A DNA stretch of 26,149 bases from an uncultured Clostridia bacterium (GCA_947632745.1 CANRQH010000007.1:1-26149), one strand, 5' to 3'. Shown: positions 1 to 8,130, numbered from the stretch's first letter. Notes: a model not told the origin generated them from the letters alone. Numbers and translations: made by a program.

Positions 1-7
1 AAAATAG

Positions 8-38
8 AGAGGGTAAAAAAATGTTATTTATCCCCTCT
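8..38. other. Imperfect hairpin at window start
   Basis: AGAGGG plus TAAA pairs with TTTA plus CCCTCT, with two extra bases on the 3' side. It lies beyond the 3' end of the minus-strand RNA, so it could be its terminator or a separate element. There is no clear U-run within the window. Apart from this hairpin, the 18-base repeat, the RNA and the ftsE promoter, I see nothing else in the 413 bases before ftsE. Confidence 0.3.
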
Positions 39-60
39 AATTATGATGCAATTTATTTAT

Positions 61-78
61 GGCTGTGAATTGTAACAA
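61..78 (-). repeat. 18-base repeat, copy 1 (inverted relative to copy 2)
   Basis: The minus strand reads TTGTTACAATTCACAGCC, identical to the plus strand at 26074-26091. It lies about 20 bases beyond the 3' end of the structured RNA. Here it is extended by a palindrome, GTAAC-TT-GTTAC, that copy 2 lacks. Its function is unknown. It could be a protein-binding site or a -35 region. Confidence 0.75.
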
Positions 79-97
79 GTTACTATTTATGTTTTAT

Positions 98-277
98 AAT
101 CTCGAAATTAATAAAATTTTCATTAAAAGCTTTGTCATTTACTTTTTCACAGAAATTCTATACATTTTTTATGGCACCTTTCCAAGGCTAGCTTGAACTC
201 TTTCCATAAAAAATGTAAGAATTTCTAGTTCAAAGCACTCCAGCGCTTTTTACTCATATTTTATTAATTTCGAAATT
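98..277 (-). ncRNA. Structured RNA of unrecognised family, copy 1
   Basis: On the minus strand a 20-bp closing stem (258-277 with 98-117, including one G-U pair) encloses a second long stem (204-226 with 151-174). The second stem is capped by a loop containing GAGTTCAAGCTAGCCTTGG, with a small CCTT/AAGG hairpin. A segment near the 5' end (CTTTGAACT) can pair with AGTTCAAG in the loop, giving a pseudoknot. A homologue with different stem sequences but the same loops lies at 22710-22904. The G-U pair in the closing stem would be an A-C mismatch on the other strand, which supports the minus strand. No open reading frame explains the conservation. I do not recognise the family. Confidence 0.72.
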
Positions 278-336
278 GCAAACAGTAAAATGGTAACCAT
301 AAAAAATCATAAATTGTAAATTTTTCGTAAAATTAC

Positions 337-365
337 TTGAAAAAAAACAGATTTATTGGTATGAT
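337..365 (+). promoter_or_regulatory. Sigma-A promoter of the ftsEX operon
   Basis: TTGAAA (337-342), a 17-base spacer and TATGAT (360-365), with a predicted start near 372. This leaves a leader of about 40 bases containing the AGGAG ribosome binding site of ftsE. Confidence 0.75.
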
Positions 366-413
366 AATTAGGAGTGGATATAAAAGAAAAAACAAAAGGA
401 GAAAAGTATAAAA

Positions 414-1097
414 ATGATAGAATTTAGAAATGTTTCAAAGATATATGATACAGGCACAAAAGCAGTTAAAAATGCTAGCTTTTTAATAGAAAAAGGTGAG
501 TTCTGCTTTTTAGTTGGAACATCAGGAAGTGGAAAATCAACACTTATAAAATTAATTCTTAAAGAAGAGGAAGCAACATCAGGAAATATTATAATAAATG
601 GAAAAGACACAACATTTTTAAAACCAAGTAGAGTTCCATATTTAAGAAGAAGTATGGGAGTTGTGTTCCAAGACTTTAGACTATTGCCAGATAAAACAGT
701 ATATGATAATGTTGCATATGCAATGTATATAGTAAGAGCAACGGGACGTCATATTCGTAGGCAAGTTCCAATGGTACTTTCACTTGTTGGATTAAGCCAA
801 AAAGCCAAAATGTACCCAAATGAATTATCTGGTGGAGAGCAACAAAGGGTTGCATTAGCAAGAGCATTAGTAAATAATCCATCAATGTTAATTGCAGATG
901 AGCCAACAGGAAACCTAGACCCAGATACATCTTGGGATATAATGAATTTGCTAAATGATATAAACATGAGAGGAACAACAGTAGTTGTTGCAACACACGC
1001 CAAAGACATAGTAGATAAAATGAAAAAAAGAGTTATACATATAGAAAAAGGCGACATAATTAGAGATGATAAAAAAGGTGGTTATGATGAAATATAA
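414..1097 (+). CDS. ftsE: Cell-division ATP-binding protein FtsE
   Basis: This is the ATPase of the FtsEX complex, a type VII ABC system that uses ATP hydrolysis to activate peptidoglycan hydrolases across the membrane rather than to transport a substrate. The 227-residue protein has Walker A GTSGSGKST (35-43), Q-loop Gln86, the signature LSGGEQQR (138-145) and Walker B LIADEP (159-164), followed by an H-loop ATHAKD. Length is normal for the family. The start has an AGGAG site a few bases upstream and a good promoter at 337-365. It overlaps ftsX by about 11 bases, as is usual for this pair. The neighbouring M23 peptidases are the likely targets of the complex. It contains an ACG GGA sequence, so a CGG is present but out of frame and the frame is intact. 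Confidence 0.97.
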   Translation: MIEFRNVSKIYDTGTKAVKNASFLIEKGEFCFLVGTSGSGKSTLIKLILKEEEATSGNIIINGKDTTFLKPSRVPYLRRSMGVVFQDFRLLPDKTVYDNVAYAMYIVRATGRHIRRQVPMVLSLVGLSQKAKMYPNELSGGEQQRVALARALVNNPSMLIADEPTGNLDPDTSWDIMNLLNDINMRGTTVVVATHAKDIVDKMKKRVIHIEKGDIIRDDKKGGYDEI

Positions 1098-1986
1098 TGT
1101 ATTAACCTATTTAATAGGAGAAGGTTTAGCCAATGTATTTAAAAATAAAAAACAAACAATAACATCTTTTGGAACAATGTGCTTAATAATGATATTTTTT
1201 GGAATCTGCTTTATGCTAATTGGAAACTTCAATCACTTTATAGGTCAAGTAGAATCTGTTCAAGGAATACAAGTTTATATAAAAAATGATGCAACAGATG
1301 AAGAAGTAAAGCAAATTGGAGAACAAATTCAAGCATTAAATGGAGTAAATACAATAGAATTTGTTTCTAAAGAAGCAGCGCTTCAACACATGAAAGATAA
1401 ATTTGGAGAAAAAGCATATTTATTAAATGTATATGATGAAAGCAACATATTCCCAGCATCATATATAGTAACACTTACAGACTTAAACCTAAGACAAGAG
1501 GTTCAAAATAAAATTTTAGAGTTAAATAATATAAAAAATATTACAAGTAGTGATGAAACAATTTCTGCATTAATAAAAATAGCAAGAGGAATAAAAATAG
1601 GAAGCTATATTATTATTGCAGCATTAATATTTGTAAATATATTCATAATTTCAAATACAATAAAATTAACAGTATATGCAAGAAGAAAAGAAATATCAAT
1701 TATGAAATATGTAGGAGCTACAAATAGTTTTATTAGGTGGCCTTTTATTGTTGAGGGAATTGTAATAGGCTTAATTTCAGGTGCAGTGTCATTAGCAATT
1801 GTTGCAGGAATTTATTTATTAATAGGACAAAATATGACATTTGTAGGATTTTTATCTAAACTAGGACTAAGTTTATTAAACTTTGGAGATATGTTTAACT
1901 TAATATTAATTGTATTTTTAGTCTTAGGTGTTGGAATAGGAGTAGTTGGAAGTAGTCTTTCAATGAGAAAATACTTAAAGGTATAA
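1087..1986 (+). CDS. ftsX: Cell-division permease-like protein FtsX
   Basis: This is the membrane partner of FtsE. The N-terminus is cytoplasmic (MKYNVLTYLIGEGLANVFKN), followed by one membrane helix, an extracellular loop of about 130 residues and three more membrane helices, the standard FtsX topology. The loop is the region that contacts extracytoplasmic hydrolases in homologues. Several ATGs are in frame (1066, 1084, 1087). AGGTGG at 1076-1081 leaves 5 bases before 1087, which makes that start the best spaced, and it overlaps the end of ftsE. A perfect 9-bp inverted repeat directly follows the stop codon. About 300 residues is typical for the family. No CGG codon is present. Confidence 0.95.
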   Translation: MKYNVLTYLIGEGLANVFKNKKQTITSFGTMCLIMIFFGICFMLIGNFNHFIGQVESVQGIQVYIKNDATDEEVKQIGEQIQALNGVNTIEFVSKEAALQHMKDKFGEKAYLLNVYDESNIFPASYIVTLTDLNLRQEVQNKILELNNIKNITSSDETISALIKIARGIKIGSYIIIAALIFVNIFIISNTIKLTVYARRKEISIMKYVGATNSFIRWPFIVEGIVIGLISGAVSLAIVAGIYLLIGQNMTFVGFLSKLGLSLLNFGDMFNLILIVFLVLGVGIGVVGSSLSMRKYLKV

Positions 1987-2009
1987 AATTTAATTGTAGG
2001 ATTAAATTT
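1986..2009. terminator. Hairpin after ftsX, no U-run
   Basis: AAATTTAAT / ATTAAATTT forms a perfect 9-bp stem with a 6-base loop (TGTAGG) starting at the ftsX stop codon. No U-tract follows, so it may be an RNA-processing or stability hairpin rather than a terminator. Confidence 0.3.
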
Positions 2010-2095
2010 GTAATAAAAATATTAAGAAGTTTAAAACTTAAATTTGTATGGAAATATTTAAAAAATTAAAAGCTAAAAAATAGGAGGGAGAAGTA

Positions 2096-3242
2096 ATGCA
2101 AAAAACCTATAAAATACTAATTTGTGTAATGTTAATATGTAGTATTACTTTTGTTTCTTATGCAGCAGATTTTAATGAATTAAATGAACAAAGAAATGAA
2201 ATACAAAGTCAGATAGATGAAAAAAATAATGAACTTTCTAATGTAAATGATGAATTAACTCAAAACTTACAACAAATACAAAAGCTTGATGAAAATATAC
2301 AAACAATTGAAAAAAATTTAGATGATTTAAATAATGAAATATCAAATAAAGAACAAGAGACAGCAAAAGTAGAAAAAGAACTAGAACTAGTTACTCGGGA
2401 AATATAATACACAAAAGAACTTATTAGATTCAAGACTAATTACAATGTACGAATCTGATAATATAAAATACTTAGATGTTTTGCTAGGTTCTAAAAGCAT
2501 ATCAGATTTTATATCTAGTTATTTCTTAATAGAGGAACTTGCTTCATATGATATGGATTTGTTAGAACTTGTAGAAAACGAAAAAAATGACATAGAAAAA
2601 AAGAAGATTCAACTAAATACACAAAAAGAAGAAATAAAAACTAAAAAAAGCACTCAGGAAAAAACACAAATTGCTTTATCTAACACAAAACTTTTAAGAC
2701 AAAATTATATATCAAAATTAAGTGTAGAAGAGCAAGCAATTCAAGCACAAATAGATGAATACAACCGTCAATATAATGAAATAGAAAATGAAATAAGAAG
2801 ATTAGCTTCAATTGTAACTTTTGGAGAAGATTATAGAGGCGGAGAAATGAAATGGCCAATAATGGGTCATTACACAATAACTTCAAATTATGGTATGAGA
2901 GTTCACCCAATAACAGGAGTATATAAGTTGCATACAGGGGTAGACATAAGTGCAAGAATTGGAGACGATTTTACAGCAATGGCAAATGGAATTGTTGTAA
3001 AGGCACAATATAATGGAGCATATGGAAACATGGTAATAATAGACCATGGAGGAGGAGTTCAAACACTATATGCTCATGGCTCAGAGATTATAGCACAAGT
3101 TGGTCAAGAAGTAACAGCCGGAGATGTTGTTTTAAAGGTTGGATCAACAGGATATTCAACAGGCCCACATGCACATTTTGAAGTTAGGGTAAATGGAGAA
3201 CCAGTAAATCCATTAGATTATGTACAAATACCAAGTGAATAA
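2096..3242 (+). CDS. Coiled-coil M23 peptidase, EnvC/PcsB-like; contains one CGG +1 site
   Basis: A secreted zinc metallopeptidase predicted to cut peptidoglycan cross-links. The N-terminus is a signal peptide (first about 23 residues, ending VSYA). Long heptad coiled coils run to about residue 240, followed by a LytM/M23 domain with HxxxD (HTGVD, about His279/Asp283) and HxH (PHAHFEVR, about 358-360). The reading frame is broken once: codon 101 is CGG (2396-2398) and the zero frame ends three codons later. Reading GGG from 2397 continues as GKYNTQKN...MYESDN, which aligns closely with the same stretch of the downstream paralogue, so this is one protein of about 381 residues. Its position next to ftsEX suggests activation by FtsX through the coiled coil, as for EnvC, PcsB and CwlO. 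That role is inferred from family and context. RBS is GGAGGGAG. Confidence 0.9.
2396..2398 (+). other. In-frame CGG at +1 frameshift, site 1
   Basis: Context ACT CGG GAA ATA TAA. Skipping C2396 gives ACT GGG AAA TAT and restores the M23 peptidase frame at Gly101. The zero-frame stop lies only three codons downstream. Confidence 0.85.
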
Positions 3243-3325
3243 TTACAATATTTTAAATACACATATATATATAAAGCAAAAATAAATAATACACATACTA
3301 GATAAAAGAAAGGGAAAAGCAAATT

Positions 3326-4552
3326 ATGAAAAAATTCTTTAAAACACTAATAATAGCATTAATAATTATAATAACTGTAACATATACTAATATTGTATTT
3401 GCAGTAAGCAAATCAGATATAAATAATTTACAAAAGGAACAAACAGAAATAAACAATTCTATCACAGATGCAAAAGACGAGTTAGAAGATGTGCAAAAAG
3501 AAAAAAACGACACCTTAACACAAGTAAATAATTTAACAAGTCAAATATCTGGATATGAAGATGAAATAGATGATTTAGAAAGTGAAATATCAGGATTACA
3601 AACAAAAATAGATGATGCAGAAACCCAAATAAAAAAAGATGAAGAAGAATATCAAAAGCAACAAGAAGCATTAAATTTAAGACTTGTTGAAATGTATGAG
3701 CAAGGAGATGTATCTTACCTAGATCTTTTGCTTTCATCAGAAGACTTAATAGACTTTATTTCAGGTTATTATATGGTATCAGAGCTAGCTTCATATGATA
3801 CAGAAATGTTAAAACAAGTAGAAGAAGAAAAAGAAAAGATTGAAAATGAAAAGAAAGGTTTAGAAAATAGTAAGGCTTCTTTAGATACAGCAAAGAAAGC
3901 AAAAGAAACAAAAGCACAAGCTTTAACAGTTGCAAAAAAGGAAAAACAACAAAAGGTAAAAGAACTTTCTCAAGATGAACAAAAACTTCAAGAAGAAATA
4001 GAAGAATTACAAAGTCATGAAAGTAGCATAAAGAAAAAAGTGGCACAAATGAAAGAAGAATATGATAGACAACTTGCTGCTCAAAAGAATAATAGCAATT
4101 CTGGTTCAAAAAATAATTCTGGTACAAGTTCAAATCCGGCAGGTGGCACAAGTTCATATGGATTTGGTTGGCCAGTTGCAAACCCTTCTATAACAACTTC
4201 ATATGGTGTATCGGGTAAATATTGGAGCAAAGGGTATCATACAGGAATAGATTTTAAAGCAGCAACTGGAACTGCAGTATTTAGTATTGGAGACGGGCAA
4301 GTAATAGATGCAGTTAAAAATAGCAGATCTTATGGAAATTATATAATTATTTATCATGGAAATAATATTTATAGCCTTTATGCACATGGTTCAGCTTTAT
4401 TAGTTAGTGAAGGGCAAACTGTAAGTAAAGGACAGCAAATAATGAAATCTGGAGCTACTGGAAATGTTACAGGGCCACATTTACATTTTGAAATAAGAAC
4501 ACCAAATTATAAATTTGATAATTGTGTAAATCCTAGAAGTTATTTGCCTTAA
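3326..4552 (+). CDS. Coiled-coil M23 peptidase, paralogue of the upstream gene
   Basis: A secreted peptidoglycan endopeptidase of 408 residues. It has a hydrophobic signal segment (residues 4-26), a lysine- and glutamate-rich coiled coil to about residue 250, a Ser/Asn/Gly linker (about 253-273) and a C-terminal M23 domain with YHTGIDF and PHLHFEIR zinc motifs. It shares the segment QKQQEALNLRLVEMYEQGD and the SELASYD motif with the upstream peptidase, which shows tandem duplication. This copy is unbroken and has no in-frame CGG, so it serves as an internal reference for the frame of the first copy. RBS AAAGGG precedes ATG 3326. It is likely a second FtsEX-regulated hydrolase. Confidence 0.93.
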   Translation: MKKFFKTLIIALIIIITVTYTNIVFAVSKSDINNLQKEQTEINNSITDAKDELEDVQKEKNDTLTQVNNLTSQISGYEDEIDDLESEISGLQTKIDDAETQIKKDEEEYQKQQEALNLRLVEMYEQGDVSYLDLLLSSEDLIDFISGYYMVSELASYDTEMLKQVEEEKEKIENEKKGLENSKASLDTAKKAKETKAQALTVAKKEKQQKVKELSQDEQKLQEEIEELQSHESSIKKKVAQMKEEYDRQLAAQKNNSNSGSKNNSGTSSNPAGGTSSYGFGWPVANPSITTSYGVSGKYWSKGYHTGIDFKAATGTAVFSIGDGQVIDAVKNSRSYGNYIIIYHGNNIYSLYAHGSALLVSEGQTVSKGQQIMKSGATGNVTGPHLHFEIRTPNYKFDNCVNPRSYLP

Positions 4553-4635
4553 GATTGTAAAAATTAATTAAATTATATATTATCAAAGACTTAGAAGTAA
4601 CTTGACAGTAAGATTGTGAAGAACTTAAAAATTAT

Positions 4636-4671
4636 AAAGGAGGTATATGTTAGTAAAAAAATATTAACATA
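4636..4671 (+). promoter_or_regulatory. SD followed by hairpin spacer upstream of ctpA
   Basis: A strong AAAGGAGG (4636-4643) lies 35 bases before the ctpA ATG (4679), too far for direct use, and an in-frame stop at 4670-4672 rules out a nearer start. Between them TATGTTA (4646-4652) pairs with TAACATA (4665-4671). If the hairpin forms, the effective SD-to-start distance is about 9 bases. Alternatively the SD serves a six-codon ORF (MLVKKY, 4647-4667) that ends shortly before ctpA and could allow re-initiation, but its own spacing of 3 bases is poor. Confidence 0.55.
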
Positions 4672-4678
4672 AAATAAA

Positions 4679-5899
4679 ATGGATAATAAAAAAAATAGAA
4701 TTTATAAAACCATAATGCTTGTAGTTTTAACAGCATTTGTAACATTTATGATAACAGCTTTTTCTATGTATTCATACATAGAAAAAAGTACAAAAGATTC
4801 AAGTAGCTTAGATGTAGTAAATGTAAGTTCAAACTCTTCTTTGCAAAAATATTTGAAGAGTATAAAATCAACAATTGAAAAATACTATTTATGGAAAGAT
4901 GATATAGATGAAGAAAAATTAGAAGATGGTGCAATAAAAGGATATGTAGAAGCATTAGGAGATGAATATACAGAATATATTCCACCAGAAGAAATGAAAG
5001 AATATACAGAAGACATAACCGGAAATTTCGTAGGTATTGGAATATATATGATTTCAGATGAAGATTTAGGAAAAATAATTGTTTATTATCCAATTCCAGA
5101 AAGTCCAGCTAAGAAGGCTGGAATAAAATCTGGTGATGTAATTAAAAGTGTAGATGGTGTAGAATATACATCAAGTGATTTTGACACAATTGCAGACCAT
5201 ATAAAAGGAGAAGAAGGAACAACTGTAAATATTGTAATTGACAGAAATGGTGAAGAGCTATCATTTGATATAGTAAGAGAAAAAATAAATACAAATCCAA
5301 TTTCAATAAAATTATTAGACAATGAAATAGGATATTTAAATTTACCAAGTTTTGATGAAGATACAGCTTCAGATTTTAAAGACAAAGTAGAGGAATTAAA
5401 ATCACAAGGAGCTAAAAGTTTAATAATTGATTTAAGAAATAATGGCGGAGGAATTGTGGATGAGGCAACAAATATTGCGGATTTTATGCTAGATAAAGGT
5501 GACACAATAATTTCAACAGTAGACAATAAAGATGAAAAACAGGTTACATATTCAGAAGATGACCCTATAATTACTATGCCTGTTGTAGTTTTAGTAAATG
5601 AAAATTCTGCAAGTAGTTCAGAAATTTTGGCATGTAGTTTACAAGAAAATGAAAGAGCAAAAATAGTCGGAGAAAAAACATATGGAAAAGGTATAATTCA
5701 AACATTCCTTACATTAACTGATGGAAGTGGTTTAAAAATTACGACAGAAGAGTATTATACACCAAAAGGAAATAAAATCCATGAGGTAGGAGTTAAACCA
5801 GATGAAGAAGTTGAATTACCAGAAAGTATAAAAAATATATATTCAGTTAAAGAAGAAGAAGACACACAACTAAAAAAGGCAATAGAAATGTTAAAATAA
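4679..5899 (+). CDS. ctpA: Carboxy-terminal processing protease, S41 family
   Basis: A membrane-anchored serine protease of 406 residues. It has an N-terminal membrane helix (about 11-33), a helical region, a PDZ domain (about 115-200, with SPAKKAGIKSGDVIKSVDG) and a C-terminal tail-specific protease core. Ser312 in ENSASSSEI and Lys337 in GEKTYGKG are the expected Ser-Lys catalytic pair. Homologues such as CtpA/CtpB and Prc process secreted or periplasmic proteins, including cell-wall hydrolases. The location after the two M23 peptidases suggests turnover of that system, which is inference. The start is forced by an in-frame stop just upstream, and the only good SD is 35 bases away across a hairpin. 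A TTGACA at 4601-4606 has no convincing -10 partner. Confidence 0.93.
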   Translation: MDNKKNRIYKTIMLVVLTAFVTFMITAFSMYSYIEKSTKDSSSLDVVNVSSNSSLQKYLKSIKSTIEKYYLWKDDIDEEKLEDGAIKGYVEALGDEYTEYIPPEEMKEYTEDITGNFVGIGIYMISDEDLGKIIVYYPIPESPAKKAGIKSGDVIKSVDGVEYTSSDFDTIADHIKGEEGTTVNIVIDRNGEELSFDIVREKINTNPISIKLLDNEIGYLNLPSFDEDTASDFKDKVEELKSQGAKSLIIDLRNNGGGIVDEATNIADFMLDKGDTIISTVDNKDEKQVTYSEDDPIITMPVVVLVNENSASSSEILACSLQENERAKIVGEKTYGKGIIQTFLTLTDGSGLKITTEEYYTPKGNKIHEVGVKPDEEVELPESIKNIYSVKEEEDTQLKKAIEMLK

Positions 5900-5982
5900 A
5901 ATATAAAAGTAAAAAATAGTAAAAGATTGAAAAATACAATAATTTTACAGTAAAATAAATATAGAATAAGGGGATTTTGTAA

Positions 5983-6621
5983 GTGAATTTACCAAACAAA
6001 TTAACAATATTTAGAATAATCTTAGTACCAATAATGGTTATAATACCATATTTAGGATTTACCCAAGAGATATGGGGGCTTCCAATTACATTTTTAATAA
6101 TAGACTTAATATTTATAATAGCTTCAATTACAGATAAGCTAGATGGAACAATTGCAAGAAAGAAAAATCTAGTAACAACATTTGGAAAATTTTTAGATCC
6201 AATAGCAGACAAAATTTTAGTATTATCAGCATTAATAATGCTTGTAGATTTTGGAAAAATCCCATCATGGATTCCAATAATAGTATTATTTAGGGAATTT
6301 GCAGTGTCAGGATACAGACTAATTGCAAGTCAAAATGGTGGAGAAGTAATTGCAGCATCTATTTGGGGAAAATTAAAAACAGTAACTCAAATGATAGCTA
6401 TAATATTAGCATTTATAGACAAATTCAATTTTGGGGATTTTATATTTAGAGTAAAAACAAGCGAAGAAATGCTTGTAAATTCAGCTTCAATATATATGAC
6501 AACTCCACAATTTATAATAAATATTTTAGTAACAACATTTATGGTAATTTCTGTTATAGCAACTGTTATTTCAGGAATAGACTATTTAAAAAATGGAAAA
6601 GATTTATTAAAAGATAAGTAG
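5983..6621 (+). CDS. pgsA: CDP-diacylglycerol--glycerol-3-phosphate 3-phosphatidyltransferase
   Basis: Makes phosphatidylglycerol phosphate from CDP-diacylglycerol and glycerol-3-phosphate at the inner face of the membrane, the committed step to phosphatidylglycerol and cardiolipin. The CDP-alcohol phosphotransferase motif is complete: Asp51, Asp54-Gly55, Ala58-Arg59, Gly68, Asp72 and Asp76 (in DKLDGTIAR...GKFLDPIAD). Several membrane helices are visible. The 212 residues are slightly longer than the usual 180-195 because of a loop around residues 145-165. Translation starts at GTG 5983, preceded by AAGGGG. prmC follows after 8 bases, so the two are probably co-transcribed. Confidence 0.95.
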   Translation: MNLPNKLTIFRIILVPIMVIIPYLGFTQEIWGLPITFLIIDLIFIIASITDKLDGTIARKKNLVTTFGKFLDPIADKILVLSALIMLVDFGKIPSWIPIIVLFREFAVSGYRLIASQNGGEVIAASIWGKLKTVTQMIAIILAFIDKFNFGDFIFRVKTSEEMLVNSASIYMTTPQFIINILVTTFMVISVIATVISGIDYLKNGKDLLKDK

Positions 6622-6629
6622 GTGATATT

Positions 6630-7476
6630 ATGGTAATAAAGCAAGCATTAAATCAAGCAGTAATAATGTTAAAGAACGAAAATATAGATGCACCTAAAAA
6701 CAAAGCCAGAATGTTATTACAAGCAACATTAAAAAAATCAAAAGAATATTTAATGATATATGATACAAAAGAAATCACCCCACAAGAAAGAGACACTTAT
6801 ATAATGAACATAAAAAAATTGATAGCAGGAGAGCCACTTCAATATATTACGGGAAAACAAGAATTTATGAAACTAAATTTTTTAGTAAACAAAAATGTAT
6901 TAATTCCAAGACAAGACACAGAAATTTTAGTACAAGAAGTAATTGAAATTGCAAATGAAAAACAAAATCCTGTAATTTTAGATTTGTGCACAGGAAGCGG
7001 AGCAATAGCAGTATCTCTTGCAAAATATATAAAAAACAGCAAAATAATCCGGAACAGATATAAGCGAAAAAGCTTTAGAAATAGCAAAAAAAAATGCAGA
7101 ACTAAATGGAGTAAAAAACAGCATAGAATTTATAGAATCAAATTTATTTAGCAAAATAAAAGATCAAAAATTTGATATAATAGTATCAAACCCACCATAT
7201 ATAGAAAAAGACGAAATTAAAAATTTGCCAAAAGATGTACAAAGAGAGCCAAAAATTGCACTAGATGGTGGAAAGGACGGACTAGACTTTTACAGAAAAA
7301 TTTCAGAAACAGCTTATAAATTTTTAAACAGGCAAGGTTACTTATGCTTAGAAATAGGATATAACCAAAGAATATCAGTTCAAAAAATTTTAGAAAATCA
7401 AAAAAGATATGTAAATACATATTCTAAAAAAGATTTATGCGAAAATGATAGAATTATTGTTACTCAAATTGGATGA
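6630..7476 (+). CDS. prmC: Release factor glutamine methyltransferase PrmC; contains one CGG +1 site
   Basis: Methylates the glutamine of the GGQ motif in release factors RF1 and RF2 using S-adenosylmethionine, which increases termination efficiency. The N-terminal helical domain (residues 1-75) is followed by a Rossmann methyltransferase domain with DLCTGSGAIAVSLA (motif I) and the NPPY catalytic motif near 7190-7200. Codon 141 is CGG (7050-7052). Reading GGA from 7051 gives GTDISEKALEIAKKNAE, which is exactly the expected motif after the SAM site, and then continues through NPPY to the stop at 7476. The joined protein is 281 residues, the normal PrmC length. Neither half alone could be active, because motif I and NPPY lie in different frames. 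RBS is AGGTGA. Confidence 0.92.
7050..7052 (+). other. In-frame CGG at +1 frameshift, site 2
   Basis: Context ATA ATC CGG AAC. Skipping one C gives ATC GGA ACA GAT ATA and restores the PrmC sequence IIGTDIS at Gly141. Confidence 0.85.
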
Positions 7477-7507
7477 TGCTTTTGGGGACGGAGAAAAAAA
7501 GCATCAT
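7473..7507. repeat. REP-like hairpin after prmC
   Basis: ATGATGCTTTT (7473-7483) pairs with AAAAGCATCAT (7497-7507), overlapping the prmC stop codon. The loop contains GGGGACGGAG. The loop resembles GGGACGG-type extragenic repeats seen in clostridial genomes and the GGGACCGG repeat at 11198-11261. A T-run follows only about 10 bases later, so termination is possible but not canonical. Confidence 0.5.
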
Positions 7508-7563
7508 TATGGAATATTTTTTTTAATTTCTGCCACAATAAATAAAGAAAGGTGGTAAGAAAA

Positions 7564-8013
7564 ATGAAAATAAACGAATGTATGTGTCAAGATGTTTGCT
7601 TTGTAAAGCCAGATTGTAATGTATATGATGCAGCAAGAATAATGAACGAAAATCATGTAGGATGTATTCCAGTATGTGATGACCAAAAATACCTTGTTGG
7701 AGTTATAACAGACAGAGATATAGTATTAAGATCAGTTGCATGTGACAAAAATGCGAAACAAACTCCAGTAAGTGAAATAATGACAACAAATGTATGCACA
7801 TGTGGATGTGAAGAAGATATAACTACAGCTCAAAATGCAATGGCTCAAAATCAAATAAGAAGAATTCCTGTTGTAGATGACCAAAATAAAATGGTAGGAA
7901 TTTTAACATTAGGAGATTTAGCTCATAATGGTAAACAAATAGGTCAACAAGATTTTTCTACAACAATGGAAAATATTTGTGATTGCAAAGGAAATGTTAA
8001 AAATTGTTGCTAA
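7564..8013 (+). CDS. Cysteine-rich two-CBS-domain protein
   Basis: A stand-alone pair of CBS domains (about residues 8-60 and 70-122 of 149). Such pairs usually bind adenosine nucleotides and regulate a partner. Motifs such as GVITDRDIVLR and GILTLGDLA are typical of the family. Cysteines are unusually frequent: MCQDVC at the start, CIPVC, VCTCGC between the domains and CDCKG...CC at the C-terminus. This suggests metal or redox binding, which is inference. A GTG at 7552 is also in frame, but it overlaps the AAAGGTGG ribosome binding site, so ATG 7564 is preferred. No partner gene is adjacent. Confidence 0.88.
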   Translation: MKINECMCQDVCFVKPDCNVYDAARIMNENHVGCIPVCDDQKYLVGVITDRDIVLRSVACDKNAKQTPVSEIMTTNVCTCGCEEDITTAQNAMAQNQIRRIPVVDDQNKMVGILTLGDLAHNGKQIGQQDFSTTMENICDCKGNVKNCC

Positions 8014-8130
8014 AAATTTTAAAATTTAAGCATAAAAACAAAACCTCTTAATATAATTAATAAAAACGAGATTAAGAACAATTTATTATTGTTAAATATC
8101 GTATTTATTAAATATTAGGAGGTTTAATTT

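Noticed and set aside
2445..3242. Separate gene starting at ATG 2445
   Set aside because: It lacks a signal peptide and ribosome binding site, and alignment with the paralogue shows it to be the continuation of the gene starting at 2096.
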